The notes: generated by a model from the sequence alone, not told the origin. 64,000 bases of DNA from Trichostrongylus colubriformis (GCA_963978905.1 OZ022256.1:3393501-3457500), one strand, 5' to 3'; counted from the first letter of the stretch, positions 14,601-25,044 are shown. Made by a program: numbers and translations.

Positions 14601-17600
14601 CCTTTCCTTGCAATCTTTATATTCATCATTGCAGGACTCCATGGAGGCCTTAGTAGAGCCCCGGGAAAAGGAGAAAGACGCAAGCGATGGAAAGCATACC
14701 ACACGGTTGCCGCATTTTCTACTATGTACGCGCGAGTAGGGTATGGTTTGTTGTTTCGTTGTTACTTAAAGGAATCGTCCACGGAAAGAAGCCTTTCTAT
14801 GTTACCCATATATTTATGTTGTATTTACCTAATGTGGACCGCATGCAACATTCCACGCGACGTGAATCCAGCTAAGATACAGCACCATAAAGTCTTGGCC
14901 GGGTGGGCGGGGCCTCCAAGCAAGTGCCCACCTCATTGTCCGCTGCGGTCGGAAACGCATAAGAACAGAAAGTTACGTGGACAGTCCACTCTCCGTTCCC
15001 AACCGTAGCGGACGACGGGACGGGGCCTTTACTCGGAGGCCCTGCCCACCCGTCCAAAAATTGGGGGAGCTCTATCTTAGCCGAATTCTCACTTTTTCGC
15101 GTGAAACTTTTTATGCGGTCCTTATTAGGCGGACACAACATTAATATAAGAGCAACAAAGGAACCGATTTTTTTCCGTGGACAACTTCAGCCTTAATGAC
15201 TAACCGTTATTTCATAGTAAGGAGACTAATTTCTTGCCGGGCATGGCATGCTATGACTTTAATTATAGTATTAGTTATGCTACAACCATTCACAATAATC
15301 TATGTATGCTACGTATTTATTTCTTTGAATCGTCAGTCATACTTCACTTACTCCTTGCAGATCTTTTCGTGCGAAGCAGCTGATCTGTTAAGTAATCAGT
15401 GTCTTGACCATCCCATGCAACTTTCTGCACCACATCAATCACGTAAAAAGAATCATCACTGAATGCAGTCTGGAAAAAAGGATAGAACTGTCCTGATTTT
15501 GTCTTGTATAGCACTATAGTTTCTAGGTATTCGCGATGGAATATCTATACTGGTCAACGTGTCGACTTTTCCGTCGTTCCTGAAAGCTCAGAATTCTATC
15601 TGGAGTGTAAGGCAACGTTCATACTTCTCGTAACCGACACCGGCACCGGCGGCGACGGCGTCAAATCTGACAACGTACTCCGTTTGGAAAATGCTCGACC
15701 CCACGACATTACAATATGATGATAGCGGCGAGAGCCACGAATTCAAATTTGAATTTTCGCATAGTACCAAACTATGTATAATGAGGGGCGAGAACCCACA
15801 AATTCTATTTCGAATCTTAGCATAGTGCCATTCTATGCCATATGCGAATTTGAATTCTTAGGCTCTCGCCACGATCACCATACTGTAGTGAGGTTGGGTG
15901 GAGCGTTTTGCAAACGAAGCGCGTTATCAGATTGACGCCGTCGTCGGCGGCAAGCAAATGGTTTTGACGCCGAGGCCGCCGGTGGCGGCGTCGTTTACGC
16001 AAAGTATTGAGGAGCATAACAACGCTACGCTCCGTCAGTACATTATAAAAACTCGGATTTTTCTTTGGGTCTGGACAATAGTACCCTGCTCACAATAGCA
16101 TCGTCGATGATTGTGTCACAATATTGCACTTCATTCGGAGTGTAGTAGATTGCCACTCGGTTCCATTCAAACATCATAAACATTTGTGACATAGAGTACA
16201 TCATTCTGTAATTTTAAATCAATGCTTGAAATGCCCACAGTGGATGGATACTGTGCCGTTACACATGCGCATTGAAGTGCCTTCCACACTGCACCCATAC
16301 CCAGTGGTGCGATCGCAGCAAGTGTATCGTGTGGATGGGACTTCTCACTGAGGCGCGCGATGTGGTGAGCGCGAACTATTAGGTAGTTGCATAACTACCG
16401 CGGCTTTTTATTTGTACGTTTTTTGTAGTGGAAATGGACGTTTTGACAACTAATAAATGGGAAGCAGTCGTTGATTGCGATAGCGAGGACGCTTTAACTA
16501 ATCATTTGAACAAGTTTTAGCTGATTTTATTATTGTTTTTGCTGAATAAAATTGTTGATAAAAGCCGCATCAATCATGCTTCAACCCAATAGGATGCGTA
16601 TGCACTTGGCTTCCAAGACGATCAAAGTATCCTACTTCTAAAACAGACTAATCATCACTGGTGCAGCTGATGTGCAAAGAAACTTACTGTATCGAGTCCG
16701 GCATCACTTTCGTGAGGTATTTAAAACGCTTGGTGTCGCTGAATATGTAGTCGATTAGGAAACCCCATCCTAGCATTGTTTTCTTATAATACGTTGATAG
16801 ATAACCAGTCATTTCTGCCGCTGAAAGGAATCAGATTTTGCTGGTAAATTTTGTTTATACGTTTTAGACATGTCTTGATGTAGCATCCTTTATGACAACT
16901 TTTGTCATCAAAATTAGTCCAGTTAAACGTCTATTAGTCCACGTTCGTACTCGACTACTGGTCCTCAGACTTGCACGGCTAACAAGCAAGGCTATGCGAA
17001 TGCCTGGTGGAGTATAAACGCAGCCTTAGGCATGCAATGCGAAATTCTGTCACAGATAATGTTGTTACTTTGAAGAGACACTGATTCCGCTATCGTAACG
17101 ACGCTTCATTTGCTGTGAATGAGTGATCAGGCAAGTTTAGGCCGCCGTCAGACTTTGCGATTTTGCGATTTTGCGACGTCGCGCTGCACGCGATACCACG
17201 ACTTGAGATTATGCAATGCCGCAACTTCGTGTGCGGAGTCGCGACGCTGCAAAATCGCAAAGCCCGACTTCAGCCTAACCTTGATTTCTTTTCTTTGGAG
17301 GACTTTAAGAGAGTCCTGACATCTGAAAGCGACGGGGCCGATAAGCTCATTTGTCTGGGGTGTAAAGAAGAAGTAACACAATGCTAAGAAGGTATTCAGT
17401 CGTCTTCGGAGACAAAAAGCTTGGAGAAGAATTGAACCAACGTGGCGGACAAGGAGGACCAATGATAAGGTCCACATTCTGTCTAACCATAAACTCCAGA
17501 GCCACTCCAACAGCTGCCACGGAATCACATTCGGTGTAGTTCACCACGAACCTGAAAAATGGCCTCAAATGCCATGACTCTGTAAAAATCCGCTTATCAT

Positions 17601-17918
17601 TGTGTTGAATTTGGATTGTTCTAGGGCAACGACGACAGATGATGGCTCACCTGAAGTCAAACCCGTACATTATACCTTCAGCGCGCATTCGATCAAGGGC
17701 TAAACCGATAGCGCCACCACTTAGTGAGAAGCCCATGAATGATGGCAGCACATTCTCGACTGCAGCAATCCCAACCGTTATCTAAATAGGAAGACTGATT
17801 TCGAGGTTTTTCGTTGGAGATCATGGAATGCAAATTGAAATGCGATCCTTACCATCTTCTTCTGCTGTGGGACACCACAAACAAATAAAGTAAAAAGAAT
17901 TGGAAAAGGGATGATCAT
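1253..17918 (-). CDS. Receptor-type guanylate cyclase, paralog A (29 exons)
   Basis: Membrane receptor that makes cGMP from GTP. I assembled 29 exons by splice sites, reading phase and comparison with paralog B; they give 1125 codons, normal for receptor cyclases. Order: signal peptide (residues 1-22), ligand-binding-type ectodomain (23-455), one transmembrane helix (about 480-502), kinase-homology domain (about 531-807), dimerisation coiled coil (808-859), cyclase domain (860-1048) and a 77-residue tail. Cyclase residues are intact: metal-binding Asp in FFSD (about 886) and in ESIGDGY (about 930), the GTP-selecting Glu (926) and Cys in PRYCLFGD (998), and Asn/Arg in VNTSSRMES. Every exon is open. 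Introns range from 53 bp to about 2.1 kb and hold many repeats. The start is the Met of the proximal signal-peptide exon; a second first exon lies at 18129-18194. The C. elegans gcy orthologue is not identified. Family assignment is very secure; individual splice sites are inferred. Confidence 0.93.
4390..4610. repeat. Dispersed repeat, copy in intron 25 of paralog A
   Basis: About 220 bp resembling 14120-14320 in intron 6. Both run from a GCACAC...TTGCCAA stretch through a T-rich tract with TTGTTTCA to a CATCATCAC...ATGAA end. Function unknown. Confidence 0.5.
5749..9031 (-). other. Paralog A exons 14-22: transmembrane and kinase-homology domain
   Basis: Exons: 8885-9031, 8536-8614, 8273-8461, 7816-7920, 7409-7480, 7209-7353, 6771-6926, 6618-6700, 5749-5826. 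Exon 14 has a Cys pair ([13 protein letters not shown]) and then one hydrophobic helix ([18 protein letters not shown]). Exon 16 carries the juxtamembrane SKRSLQSGK stretch. The kinase-homology core has [15 protein letters not shown], then IGCHGRLRS where a kinase would have its catalytic HRD, then KISDYGLG in place of DFG. It is therefore a regulatory pseudokinase, as usual in this family. Intron 16 contains a tandem copy of the 3' end of exon 16. Confidence 0.92.
8069..8312. repeat. Tandem duplication, 2 x 122 bp, across the exon 16 donor of paralog A
   Basis: Units 8069-8190 and 8191-8312 are nearly identical. The unit at 8191-8312 contains the last 40 nt of coding exon 16 and its donor (8273). 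The other unit is an intronic copy with a second donor-like site at 8151. Reading through the real donor meets a stop, so the intronic copy should not be coding. Confidence 0.85.
9198..9883. mobile_element. Relict terminal-inverted-repeat DNA transposon in intron 12 of paralog A
   Basis: The ends are imperfect inverted repeats: CAGGGGGTGCCGAAAG on the left, and the complement of TTTGGCATCCCCTG on the right, each flanked by TA. Length is about 690 bp. The interior has short broken frames on the plus strand but no intact transposase. Probably a decayed Tc1/mariner-type element; assignment rests on the ends. Confidence 0.6.
11222..11470. repeat. Tandem duplication, 2 x 125 bp, in intron 10 of paralog A
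   Basis: Two almost identical units start at about 11222 and 11347. Each contains GGGCTCAGCAAATAGC and a short palindrome around CTAGCTAGCATCTCAGC. The repeat accounts for most of the 312-bp intron between exons 10 and 11. Confidence 0.85.
11615..11673 (-). other. Intron 9 of paralog A, probable GC-AG intron
   Basis: Exon 9 ends in TCG and the intron starts GCAAGT, the usual form of the rare GC donor; it ends TTTAG. Only this donor keeps the phase-0 join to exon 10 (GTG GAT). The nearest GT, two bases downstream, would shift the frame. Paralog B has the same GC position. Confidence 0.75.
12437..13255. mobile_element. Foldback element in intron 8 of paralog A
   Basis: Arms of about 75 bp at 12437-12515 and 13180-13255 are inverted copies (shared core GGTAAACGGACAAATGTGCG). 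The interior has a partial direct repeat (CTCAACAACGATATTTGGC at about 12828 and 12959). Open frames here run through the arms and are not credible genes. Looks like a non-autonomous foldback/MITE-type insertion. Confidence 0.7.
13368..13717. mobile_element. Nearly perfect foldback element next to microexon 8 of paralog A
   Basis: Arms of about 155 bp (13368-13527 and 13559-13717) are inverted copies around a 31-bp centre, matching for example at CACATTTCGCGATAATCA, AGTAGATCCTT and TGGGTGGCGTCGGAGTG. The RNA would form one long hairpin. No protein was recognised. Confidence 0.75.
14120..14320. repeat. Dispersed repeat, second copy (intron 6 of paralog A)
   Basis: Partner of 4390-4610 in the same orientation, with scattered differences. 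No coding potential recognised. Confidence 0.5.
14767..15195. mobile_element. Hairpin MITE, copy 1 of a three-member family (intron 6 of paralog A)
   Basis: Starts TAAAGGAATCGTCCACGG and ends near CCGTGGAC in inverted orientation. The middle is GC-rich and palindromic (GGGTGGGCGGGGCCTCC against its inverted counterpart GGAGGCCCTGCCCACCC). Related copies lie at 30769-31139 and 44568-44944. Confidence 0.65.
15728..15872. repeat. Palindromic repeat in intron 5 of paralog A
   Basis: The arms GGCGAGAGCC-ACGAATTCAAATT and AATTTGAATTCTTAGGCTCTCGCC face each other. CATAGT and GAATTC are repeated inside. Probable miniature foldback element; no gene. Confidence 0.6.
17122..17286. repeat. Foldback repeat in intron 3 of paralog A
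   Basis: Inverted arms of about 55 bp share TTTGCGATTTTGC and CGTCGCG. The left arm has an extra tandem GCGATTTT unit. Open frames in this stretch are a by-product of the repeat. Confidence 0.6.
17853..17918 (-). CDS. Proximal first exon of paralog A (signal peptide)
   Basis: A 22-codon exon starting [15 protein letters not shown] and ending QQKKM, followed by a GTAAGG donor in phase 0. It joins exon 2 (17651-17781) across a 71-bp intron. Hydrophobic core and position indicate a cleaved signal peptide. Paralog B has a 23-codon counterpart. Confidence 0.82.
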
Positions 17919-18128
17919 GTGGAGTGCGGGCGGTGAATTGAGTCAGCTTTGAAATCGCCAACTAGTAGGAAACCCGCACTTTGCAGACTCTTACATCAAC
18001 TCAAAGATCACCCGCTGCATTTCATATAGCATAGAGTATGACAAATTCCCCTCAAAACAACTGTGATCTTCGCATTCTAAACTGAAAAGCGAAACGGTAC
18101 GAGCTTAGGTTACATGGTGGATTCTTAC

Positions 18129-18194
18129 CGTCTTCTTCTGCTGCTGCTGTGGAATAGTAGGAGCATATAGACAGAAAAGAATCAAAGGAATCAT
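18129..18194 (-). CDS. Alternative distal first exon of paralog A (signal peptide)
   Basis: A 22-codon exon that starts MIPLILFCLYAP, ends in QQQQKKT and is followed by a GTAAG donor in phase 0, the phase exon 2 requires. It matches the proximal first exon (17853-17918) in length, hydrophobic core and Gln/Lys-rich end. Its upstream flank also resembles the flank of the proximal exon and that of paralog B. It is either an alternative promoter and first exon or a remnant of a duplicated 5' end. No transcript data are available here. Confidence 0.7.
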
Positions 18195-18632
18195 GCGAGG
18201 TTGGTAGGTGTTTGTCAGCCGACAATCACCTGTAGTGGGATGAGGTTTTTGCTTGAAAAGAAAATTCAGTGGGGAAACCTGCACTCAGAAGCCTTTCACG
18301 TTCTGGCCTAATGCTCCACGGCTGGCCTAATGCTTACTGTTGCTTTTTGAAAGGATTATAAATTTTAATCAAGCAGCAAAACAAGTTGTTGAGGATAAGT
18401 CGACGTGTTTGTGAGTAGCTGATTGCCTTTGGTTTGCTCGATTTGCCTTTACATTTGCATTTACATAATTTTGCTAGACCCACAGCAACAAAGAAAATCG
18501 TGATGAAGGTATGTTGTTTCTGGAGACAACAGAAGAAGAAGTGTGCGTTGCGGTAAACTGTTCATAAAATATTTTGAATGACATGGGAGATAACTCGTAA
18601 TGATTTATTTACTCTTTATTTATTTTATATAT

Positions 18633-18680
<48 letters not shown>

Positions 18681-18841
18681 TTGACTCACCAGTTCGCTGG
18701 CGCACTGTACTACACGCAACACATTATGGTCGTCAGTAGGTCAATTGAAATTGCTGCCTTCCGTGTACTTTGCGAGGTACCTATAAACACTAAGACAAAA
18801 CATCCCTTCAGCACTTGGTTCTGAAACTTTCTCCTCTATAG
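18195..18841. other. 5' flank of paralog A with a TTTA microsatellite
   Basis: The stretch 18195-18300 resembles the flanks of the other two signal-peptide exons and probably holds promoter sequence. A TTTA/TTAT tetranucleotide tract occupies about 18601-18682. The last four bases (ATAG, 18838-18841) are the target-site duplication of the LTR element. Confidence 0.6.
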
Positions 18842-19142
18842 TATCAGATAATAGGTTGATCGGGCCTATCACTGAAGGGGGTGTAGGTGTAGCGGTAGGT
18901 TATAGGATGTAGTACAAGACACATGGGCTATATATGTTTATTACTATAGGATTACATAAGAGAGGGAAGAAGGGGGAGGTGAGGAGGTGAGGTGGTGACC
19001 GGGAATGACTGCCACTGCTGGATGGCAGCAGCTTAAGTACCCGCAGGCTGGAGGCAGGTCGAGGTGGCGCAGCCTGATTGGCTGCCGGAGCATGATGACG
19101 AGTCCTTGAGGATTGATGGGCTGGAGGAGCTGACACCTGACA
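18842..19142 (-). repeat. 3' LTR of the retrotransposon
   Basis: 301 bp, same length and, by eye, same sequence as the 5' LTR. Identity of the two LTRs points to recent integration. Confidence 0.95.
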
Positions 19143-19156
19143 TCTCCATTCCTTAC
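19143..19156 (-). promoter_or_regulatory. Polypurine tract of the retrotransposon
   Basis: On the sense strand the purine-rich AAGGAATGGAGA lies directly before the 3' LTR, where plus-strand DNA synthesis would be primed. Confidence 0.7.
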
Positions 19157-20154
19157 AGTGAGCTCGTCCTCGAGCTCGAAGTAGCATGACAACTTCAAGA
19201 GTTAGTATCCTTCACTGCATAGAGATAGGTATGACCGATGACAATAATATGCAACATGGACAGATGCCTTTGAAGTCAGAGAGGCACTACATGACTACTT
19301 CTTCGCTCTTGACAAATGGTCATCAAATGGGCATTCATTAGCGACTAACTTCTTGATGCTGAGATGTGGAGGCTTTACAATGAAAACGTCTATGAAGAGT
19401 AAACACAAGAAACATCATACGCATGTATGCTAAGACTGTTCCAGCACAGTAAGGCGACCACTTACACCTTGGAGAGATAGCTCGTCCTCGAGCGTTACTG
19501 TGGGTATCTGTAGATAGATGACATACGTTATTGACATAGGGGAAAAATAGCAAATTTACTCTACGAGTTAGAATCATACACATCGAAACTGGTATAATTT
19601 CAGTTAAAGCAATGAATAAATAACAGCGAAACTGTGGGTTCTACGAGTTAAACAATTTAGTAGAAAAACAAAAATAACACGAGAATAGATGTGTATATAG
19701 CCCTTTTTATTATTATTATTTTACATTTTTTTTGGTGTTTTTGTTGTAATATGTGAATACGTTGCATATGAGGAATAACATGAAAATGTGCGTTTGAAGT
19801 AAATAAGCACTGCATATAAATCATAATACGAGGCGAATCAATACGTGCACTGATCTGTTCATAATAATAGTTGATTAGCACACGGGCGTGTGAAAAGAAG
19901 TTTTTTTTTGTTTTGGCTGCCCTATGTAGATAGTTTATTCGCGACTTTGCGGCTAATGGAAGGGAAGACAAACTGACCTAGGAGAATCAATCGAATGATT
20001 CTCCTTCATTTGTCCATGGTGTCGTTGAATCCAGCCTGTTTAATCTGTAAACGACGCGAACGTCTTACATTGGTTTGTTCAGTGGCAGCTGATGTTTCCT
20101 CGGGTTTGAGAATAGTTTGTTGTTGCGGGGTTGGTGTGGAAACGTTAGCCGTCA

Positions 20155-21139
20155 TTAAACGAGGCGAATACAATTTGAGGCGATTGATAGAACAGTTTGT
20201 CGTACAGGACGACCTATGATGTTAGTAATTTCTATGTTAGGACGATCGATTTGTCCAAGCGTGTACGGGCCTTTCCATTGAATAGTCAATTTACGACGGA
20301 CTGTGTCGTCATGGAGAAGGACTGAGTCGCCAATGGAAAGTTCCGTGGGGTATACCTTGTGTGAGCGGTCATATCCTGTTTTATATTGTCTTATTCGCAA
20401 TCCTGTTGCCAACTTCCATGATGGTTTTTTTTTCAAGCCGGCTGCATGATCTACAAAAGTCGTCGAAGGTGAACATGAGTCGAGCCGGAAGCTCGCGCAG
20501 GACTCCACGTGACAGGGCAGCGACCATATGCCACGAGAGAAAAATGGGCTGTAACCAGTGGTTGCACGTTTATACAGTCATATGCAGATGCTATTGGTTG
20601 GAGGAATTCCGACCAGACGTCTCTGGTATCGGGACAATAGGCAGTGAGAGAGTCATTGGTGACTTTCACAACCGTTCCGCCTGGCCGTTAGCTTTGTGAT
20701 TATAACTGGTAGTAAACTATTAGTTACCCCCAGCGCCTTACTGATTCTTATGAGCATTTTGCAGTAGTAGTTAGAACTGCGATCTGAAATGATCTCCTTG
20801 AGGGTGCCATGTTGTGGGATAACATCGTTGATGAAAGCTTTGGTGACCAACTCAGTGGTTTGTTATATGAGTGCTGCAAATACTACGAGTTTGCGAATTT
20901 TTTTTTTTTGCGAAAGGACACTGGGGTATAGGTATTGATCCCAGTTCGTCACGTGTGATGTGTTTAAATGGAGTTTTGACTTTTTTTGCCAAATTAGGCA
21001 GGAAGTAATACACGTGGAAACATCGTGGTATAGACTTGGTCAGAAATATTTTTTTTTGTATTCCTAGATATGATCCTAATGGTGGTGTATCATAGAGCAT
21101 TGTTATGATTACCAATTGTTTCACCTGGAATAGTTTCAC
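20155..21139 (-). pseudogene. Retrotransposon integrase, several frameshifts
   Basis: The segment at 20653-20850 matches part of the integrase core (PQHGTLKEIISDRSSNYY, with the second catalytic Asp). The segment at 20155-20508 has the C-terminal GPY/F module (QWKGPYTLGQI). The zinc-binding N-terminus and the catalytic Glu are not clearly readable. Frames change at least twice, so the product is not functional as written. Confidence 0.78.
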
Positions 21140-21249
21140 CTGGAATAGCTAATTTTTAGTTATCATGTATTTAATAAAAAAATTGCAATGTATAGAGAAA
21201 TGATCTGATTTGTTTTCAAATTCTCGCTTTGGTTCATCTATCTCGTTGT

Positions 21250-21742
21250 TCAAGAATTTGATGAGCTGGCCGTATTTTGAGCTTCTTTGGCTTTCCTGAA
21301 CGTCTGCAAGGGAAGGTATAGTGTTGCTATGATGGAGCCTATACGCAGTAAAGGAAGTGTGAGGAAATCACAGAATGTATTGTGTTTCATAGCGCGATAT
21401 TCGATTGTGAGGTCGTATGCTTGAACTGAAATTTGGTATTTGGCAAGGCGGCCGACTAAATCGGACCTGTGAAGAAGTGATTTTTGTGGAGCGTGTTCTG
21501 TTACCAAGGGGCATCCGTGCGTTTGCTACGTAGTGGTAGAAATGTGTGAGAGCGAAAGCGATGGCTAGAGCTTCGAGCTCAATGACAGCATAGTTTTTCT
21601 CATGTTTGTTGAGGGAGCGGCTGCAGTACGCGATAGGTTGTTCGCTTTTTGTCGTGGGATTGATTGCAATAAACATACTCCTAAACCAATGGTGGAGCGT
21701 CGGTTTGTATGATGTATGGTTGTCCAAAAGCGGGGGCAACAA
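21250..21742 (-). pseudogene. Retrotransposon RNase H region, frameshifted
   Basis: Two overlapping frames (21368-21742 and 21250-21507) carry consecutive parts of a gypsy RNase H. The first has PIAYCSRSLNKHEKNYAVIE and the catalytic-Glu-like ELEALAIAFAL segment. The second has KYQISVQAYDLTIEYR. The switch of phase between them marks a further disabling frameshift. Confidence 0.8.
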
Positions 21743-21775
21743 GAAGTGGAGCCTTAATGAGAGCCTGTTTTAGAG

Positions 21776-22537
21776 CTAGGAACGCTTTTTCGTGGATCTC
21801 GGTCCAGATGAAGGGTGCGTCCTTGACAAGCAGATTAGTGAGTGGGTTGCAATCATAGAAAATCGCGGGATGTAGCGACGGAAATACGAGGCAGCTCCAA
21901 GAAATGACTCTATTTCTTTTACGTTTTTGAGGCCTGGGATCTGAGCAATGCTGGCCACTTTTTGTGGGTTAAGGCGAGTGCCGTTTTTGCTAATAAAGAC
22001 GCCTAGATATTGCACTTCGGTTTGGAAAAATGAACATTTTTCCGGAGTTAGTTTCATACCAAACCTTTTTATACGTACAAATACTTCTTCTAGGTCAAGC
22101 AGATGTTGGCTAATTGACTGACTGGCAATGATAATGTCGTCAATGTAAGCGAAACAGCATGCTTTGATGTCGCGTATTAGATGGTTGGCTACTCGTTGAG
22201 TGCCTGGGGCACCTTCGAGGCCTTGTGTCATTACAGTGAAGTGGTACAGTCCCATGAAAGAAGAGAAGGCCGTACGTTCCTTATGTTCCTTCGTTAAAGG
22301 GATTTGAAAAAAAAAACCACTTTTAAAATCGAGAACGGGACATATCTCTTTACCATTTACAAGATCTAGAATGTTCTGCATATGGGAGATACAATAGGTC
22401 TCTGTTTCTGTAATAGCATTTATTTGACGATAGTCCACTGTGAATCTCCACTGATCTTTATTTGGTCCCTTTTTAACCAATACTGTAGGAGATACAAATG
22501 GACTGGTACTGGGTTCAATGATCCTTGTTCTGAGCAT
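21776..22537 (-). pseudogene. Retrotransposon reverse transcriptase (pol, part)
   Basis: 253 open codons with the fingers/palm of a gypsy reverse transcriptase: WRFTVDYRQIN, the first catalytic Asp in LDFKSG (about residue 70), a GAPGTQRV segment and the YIDD box at 131-134. The frame ends early at the thumb/connection, and homology continues in another phase, so the gene is frameshifted. Confidence 0.88.
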
Positions 22538-22585
22538 CTCTTTGATTTGGTCCTCTATTTCTTGTCATTTTTCCAAAGGTACCCG

Positions 22586-23623
22586 TCAAGGGTGTTGTTT
22601 GGGGATTTTATGATGTGGGATAAAATTAATGCTGTGGGTAATGGGTCCTGTATAACGACCGAAATTTCCGTCGTTACCTACGGAACATTGATTATACTTA
22701 CTAAGTTTATACTTACTAAGCAAAATTTTCGAAGCGTGAAAATGGTTATTGTGTAAAGTAGAGTGATTATACTGAATTCTGCTCAAAAGTGGTTTGGGTG
22801 GTTGAGAATTTGGAAAAAGGGGCAGATCTTTAGAAAAATCAGCTTCAGAAGGGATATATTCGGCATTTATATGTTTCAGTGGCAAAGCGTTTTGGTTGAG
22901 TTGGTCGTAGATCGAAAATACTGGGAGCCGTGACGTATCTGTGCCTACGAAGCTTGCGGTGGCTATGGTGGTGCTTTTGGGCAAACGTGTGGGTTCAGGG
23001 TTTGAATTATATATGCGTATCAGAACTGATCCTTCTGCATTTGGGCATGAAAGGGTTCTACCAACGAGTAGCCATTTTGGGAGGGGGCTCGTTGGGTCAT
23101 GTGTGGTAAAAACTTCCCATCTCTGAGGGAATGTGGTGTTGGTTGTTCCTATAACCGCATTATCAGAGAAGGGTGGTAAGGTGGTATCTTCGACAAGATA
23201 AACCGCAAGTTTCAAAAGGTCATGATCGTCTTGTATAGTGGTAACGAAGGGGATGGTTGTTTCGTCAAACGAAATGGTGTTCGCGCCGTAATCTATTAAT
23301 AGTTTTTGAGCGAGTTGAGGAATGGTATCGTTTCCTAAGATGAAAGGAGAGGAGTAGTTTTCATCTGCTGCGACATAACATGTAAATTCTACCGTTTTGT
23401 CACCGATGAGGAGGGCTGGAGTAAACTGTCCAAGGAGGTGTATTGGAGTACCATTTGCGGTGATTCTTTTGGCAACAGAAGGTCGGAGAATGCATGCTTT
23501 GATCTGTCGGGCTACACTTTCCGGAACGAGAGATATAGCGGAGCCAGTATCGATAAGTACTATGATGTGTAGTGGATTGGTGGATGCCCGGAGGATGCAC
23601 GATACGCTTGGGAGAAAACTCAA
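22586..23623 (-). pseudogene. Retrotransposon aspartic protease region (pol, part)
   Basis: About 345 open codons. The retropepsin active site DTGSAISLVP is near residue 25, followed by an ILGND-type segment. The rest is a linker toward reverse transcriptase. Protease is intact in this frame, but it is cut off from the reverse transcriptase frame by a stop at 22586. Confidence 0.8.
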
Positions 23624-24122
23624 GAAATCTTTGTTGCCTTGGTTGGGGTGTTGGAGATTGAAGGTTGGTCGATGATATGGGGAGGGTTGTAGTTTGCTGG
23701 GGTGGGTTTTTTGGTAGGCACAAGCTTTTGGTAGGTAGTAGATGGTTGTTGGATCCTATTTGTTCGGAGTGTTGTTTGTTGACTGCACAAAGAGGTGTCA
23801 TATCGTTAAGTAGGACATCTGAGAATGGTGGGAATTGAACTGAAATACTAGTTGGTTCAGCGGCTTCGTTAAATACTTGTCTAGCATGGCGTTGCCTTCG
23901 TGCCGTGACAAGAGGTCTATCCGTAGCGGACGATGGATTTGAAGGTAGTGAACTCTTTTTACTAAAGAGTGATGAAACAATGAAAGAGATGCCAATAGGG
24001 ATGGATTTGAGAGCTATGTTAATAGCCAGTTGAATGGCGGTTCTTTGGATATAGAGGAGAGTTAGCATTGCGAGGAAGAGTATGCCAATTAGAACGATAA
24101 CAAGCGTGCGGACCCGACCCAC
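23400..24122 (-). pseudogene. Retrotransposon frame with membrane helix and Pro/Ser-rich region
   Basis: About 240 codons opening directly after a TAA stop, with no ATG at its start. It has a strong hydrophobic helix (LVIVLIGILFLAMLTLLYI), a second weaker one, a basic stretch and a Pro/Gln/Thr-rich linker. It overlaps the protease frame by about 220 bp in another phase. A membrane anchor in the position normally held by gag is unusual for a gypsy element. Confidence 0.55.
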
Positions 24123-25044
24123 TTATGTAATCCAGTAGACTCCTGAATTTTCTGTTTCTGTGTTTGGAGAACATGTCCTGCGTTAGCCTCTAGGAATTGA
24201 GATGTGTTAGCAAGCTCGCGGTGAAGTGGAAAGGATGTGGGATCTATGTCGACAGAGGCAGATTTTGATTTGACAGTTTCGAAATTGTCGATAGAGTTAA
24301 GATGTCCTTTGATGAGGTAGATATCTGCTAAGTCTGAATGGAATATGGGTGGAGCGTTGAAAATGAAGTCTTGGCGAGCGAACTCATTAGGAAGGTTCAA
24401 GTGAATGTTAGTAACCGGGGTGAAACCTGAGGGTGATTTCTAATGGTTTTCCATCATTGTAGATACCAAATGTTAGGTGTTCACAGTCAGTTCTGGACTG
24501 GATGTGATGAGATCCCTTGTCCCTGGTTGTATAAAATAGTGGGTTTTCCCGGATCGAACACGTGTGTAGACATAACATGTACCTTCTATATTGTGGTCGA
24601 AAATGATTTCATCCACAATGATTTCTATGCATTTAAAAATCATTAAAACGTCTTCCGTAGCCAAGGCAGATATATCGTCCCTCTGTAATAAGGTACGAGC
24701 AGCGCTAGTGGGGTTAATTTGAGCTATGCTGTTTATAGATTGGATTTTGAAGTTTATTAAAGAGCATATGCGATCAAATAGAAAGTTGAAGTCTTGTTTT
24801 ATGAAATCTGGTTCTAATTTATGATATCTTCCATTTAAAGCTTTAGAAATTGTATTTTATCGTTGAATTCTGCATGGCGGCTATCTTGGCATTGTTCATG
24901 GTAAAGCATAGGCTTACTATTCATCACCGTGAAATATGGTTCTGAATTTAATTCAATGTGGTGAGCACTTTTAGCGGAGGCATTGTATAGAATTTGGTTA
25001 TATGGTTGCGGTGAAATTTTTAAGCAAGAAGTTATACATTGCAC
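24089..25044 (-). pseudogene. Retrotransposon frame upstream of protease, unassigned, broken
   Basis: Minus-strand open segments at 24835-25044, 24473-24664 and 24089-24400 look like one former coding region interrupted by stops and frameshifts. Segments hold scattered Cys (CYVYTRV, CITSCLK) and predicted N-glycosylation sites. It is followed immediately by the membrane-helix frame (24122 downward). It could be a glycoprotein-like ectodomain or a diverged gag; I cannot decide by eye. No intact product is predicted. Confidence 0.5.

Larger units (their letters stand above)
9085..17918 (-). other. Paralog A exons 1-13: signal peptide and ectodomain
   Basis: Coding exons, 5' to 3': 17853-17918, 17651-17781, 17442-17551, 16688-16820, 16094-16205, 15352-15469, 13940-14062, 13855-13881 (a 27-nt microexon), 11674-11765, 11486-11614, 11035-11173, 9929-10053, 9085-9146. 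All junctions keep phase. The protein reads as an ANF-receptor-type ligand-binding fold: [15 protein letters not shown] near the start, a Cys-bearing GPPCPP loop, [12 protein letters not shown], and [10 protein letters not shown] with a conserved Cys pair in exon 10. Several N-glycosylation motifs are visible (NYT, NQS, NAS, NGT, NFT). Intron 9 appears to be a GC-AG intron. The ligand cannot be inferred. Confidence 0.88.

Noticed and set aside
14574..15008. 144-codon plus-strand frame
   Set aside because: Lies inside intron 6 of paralog A and across a hairpin MITE; no domain or codon pattern supports it.
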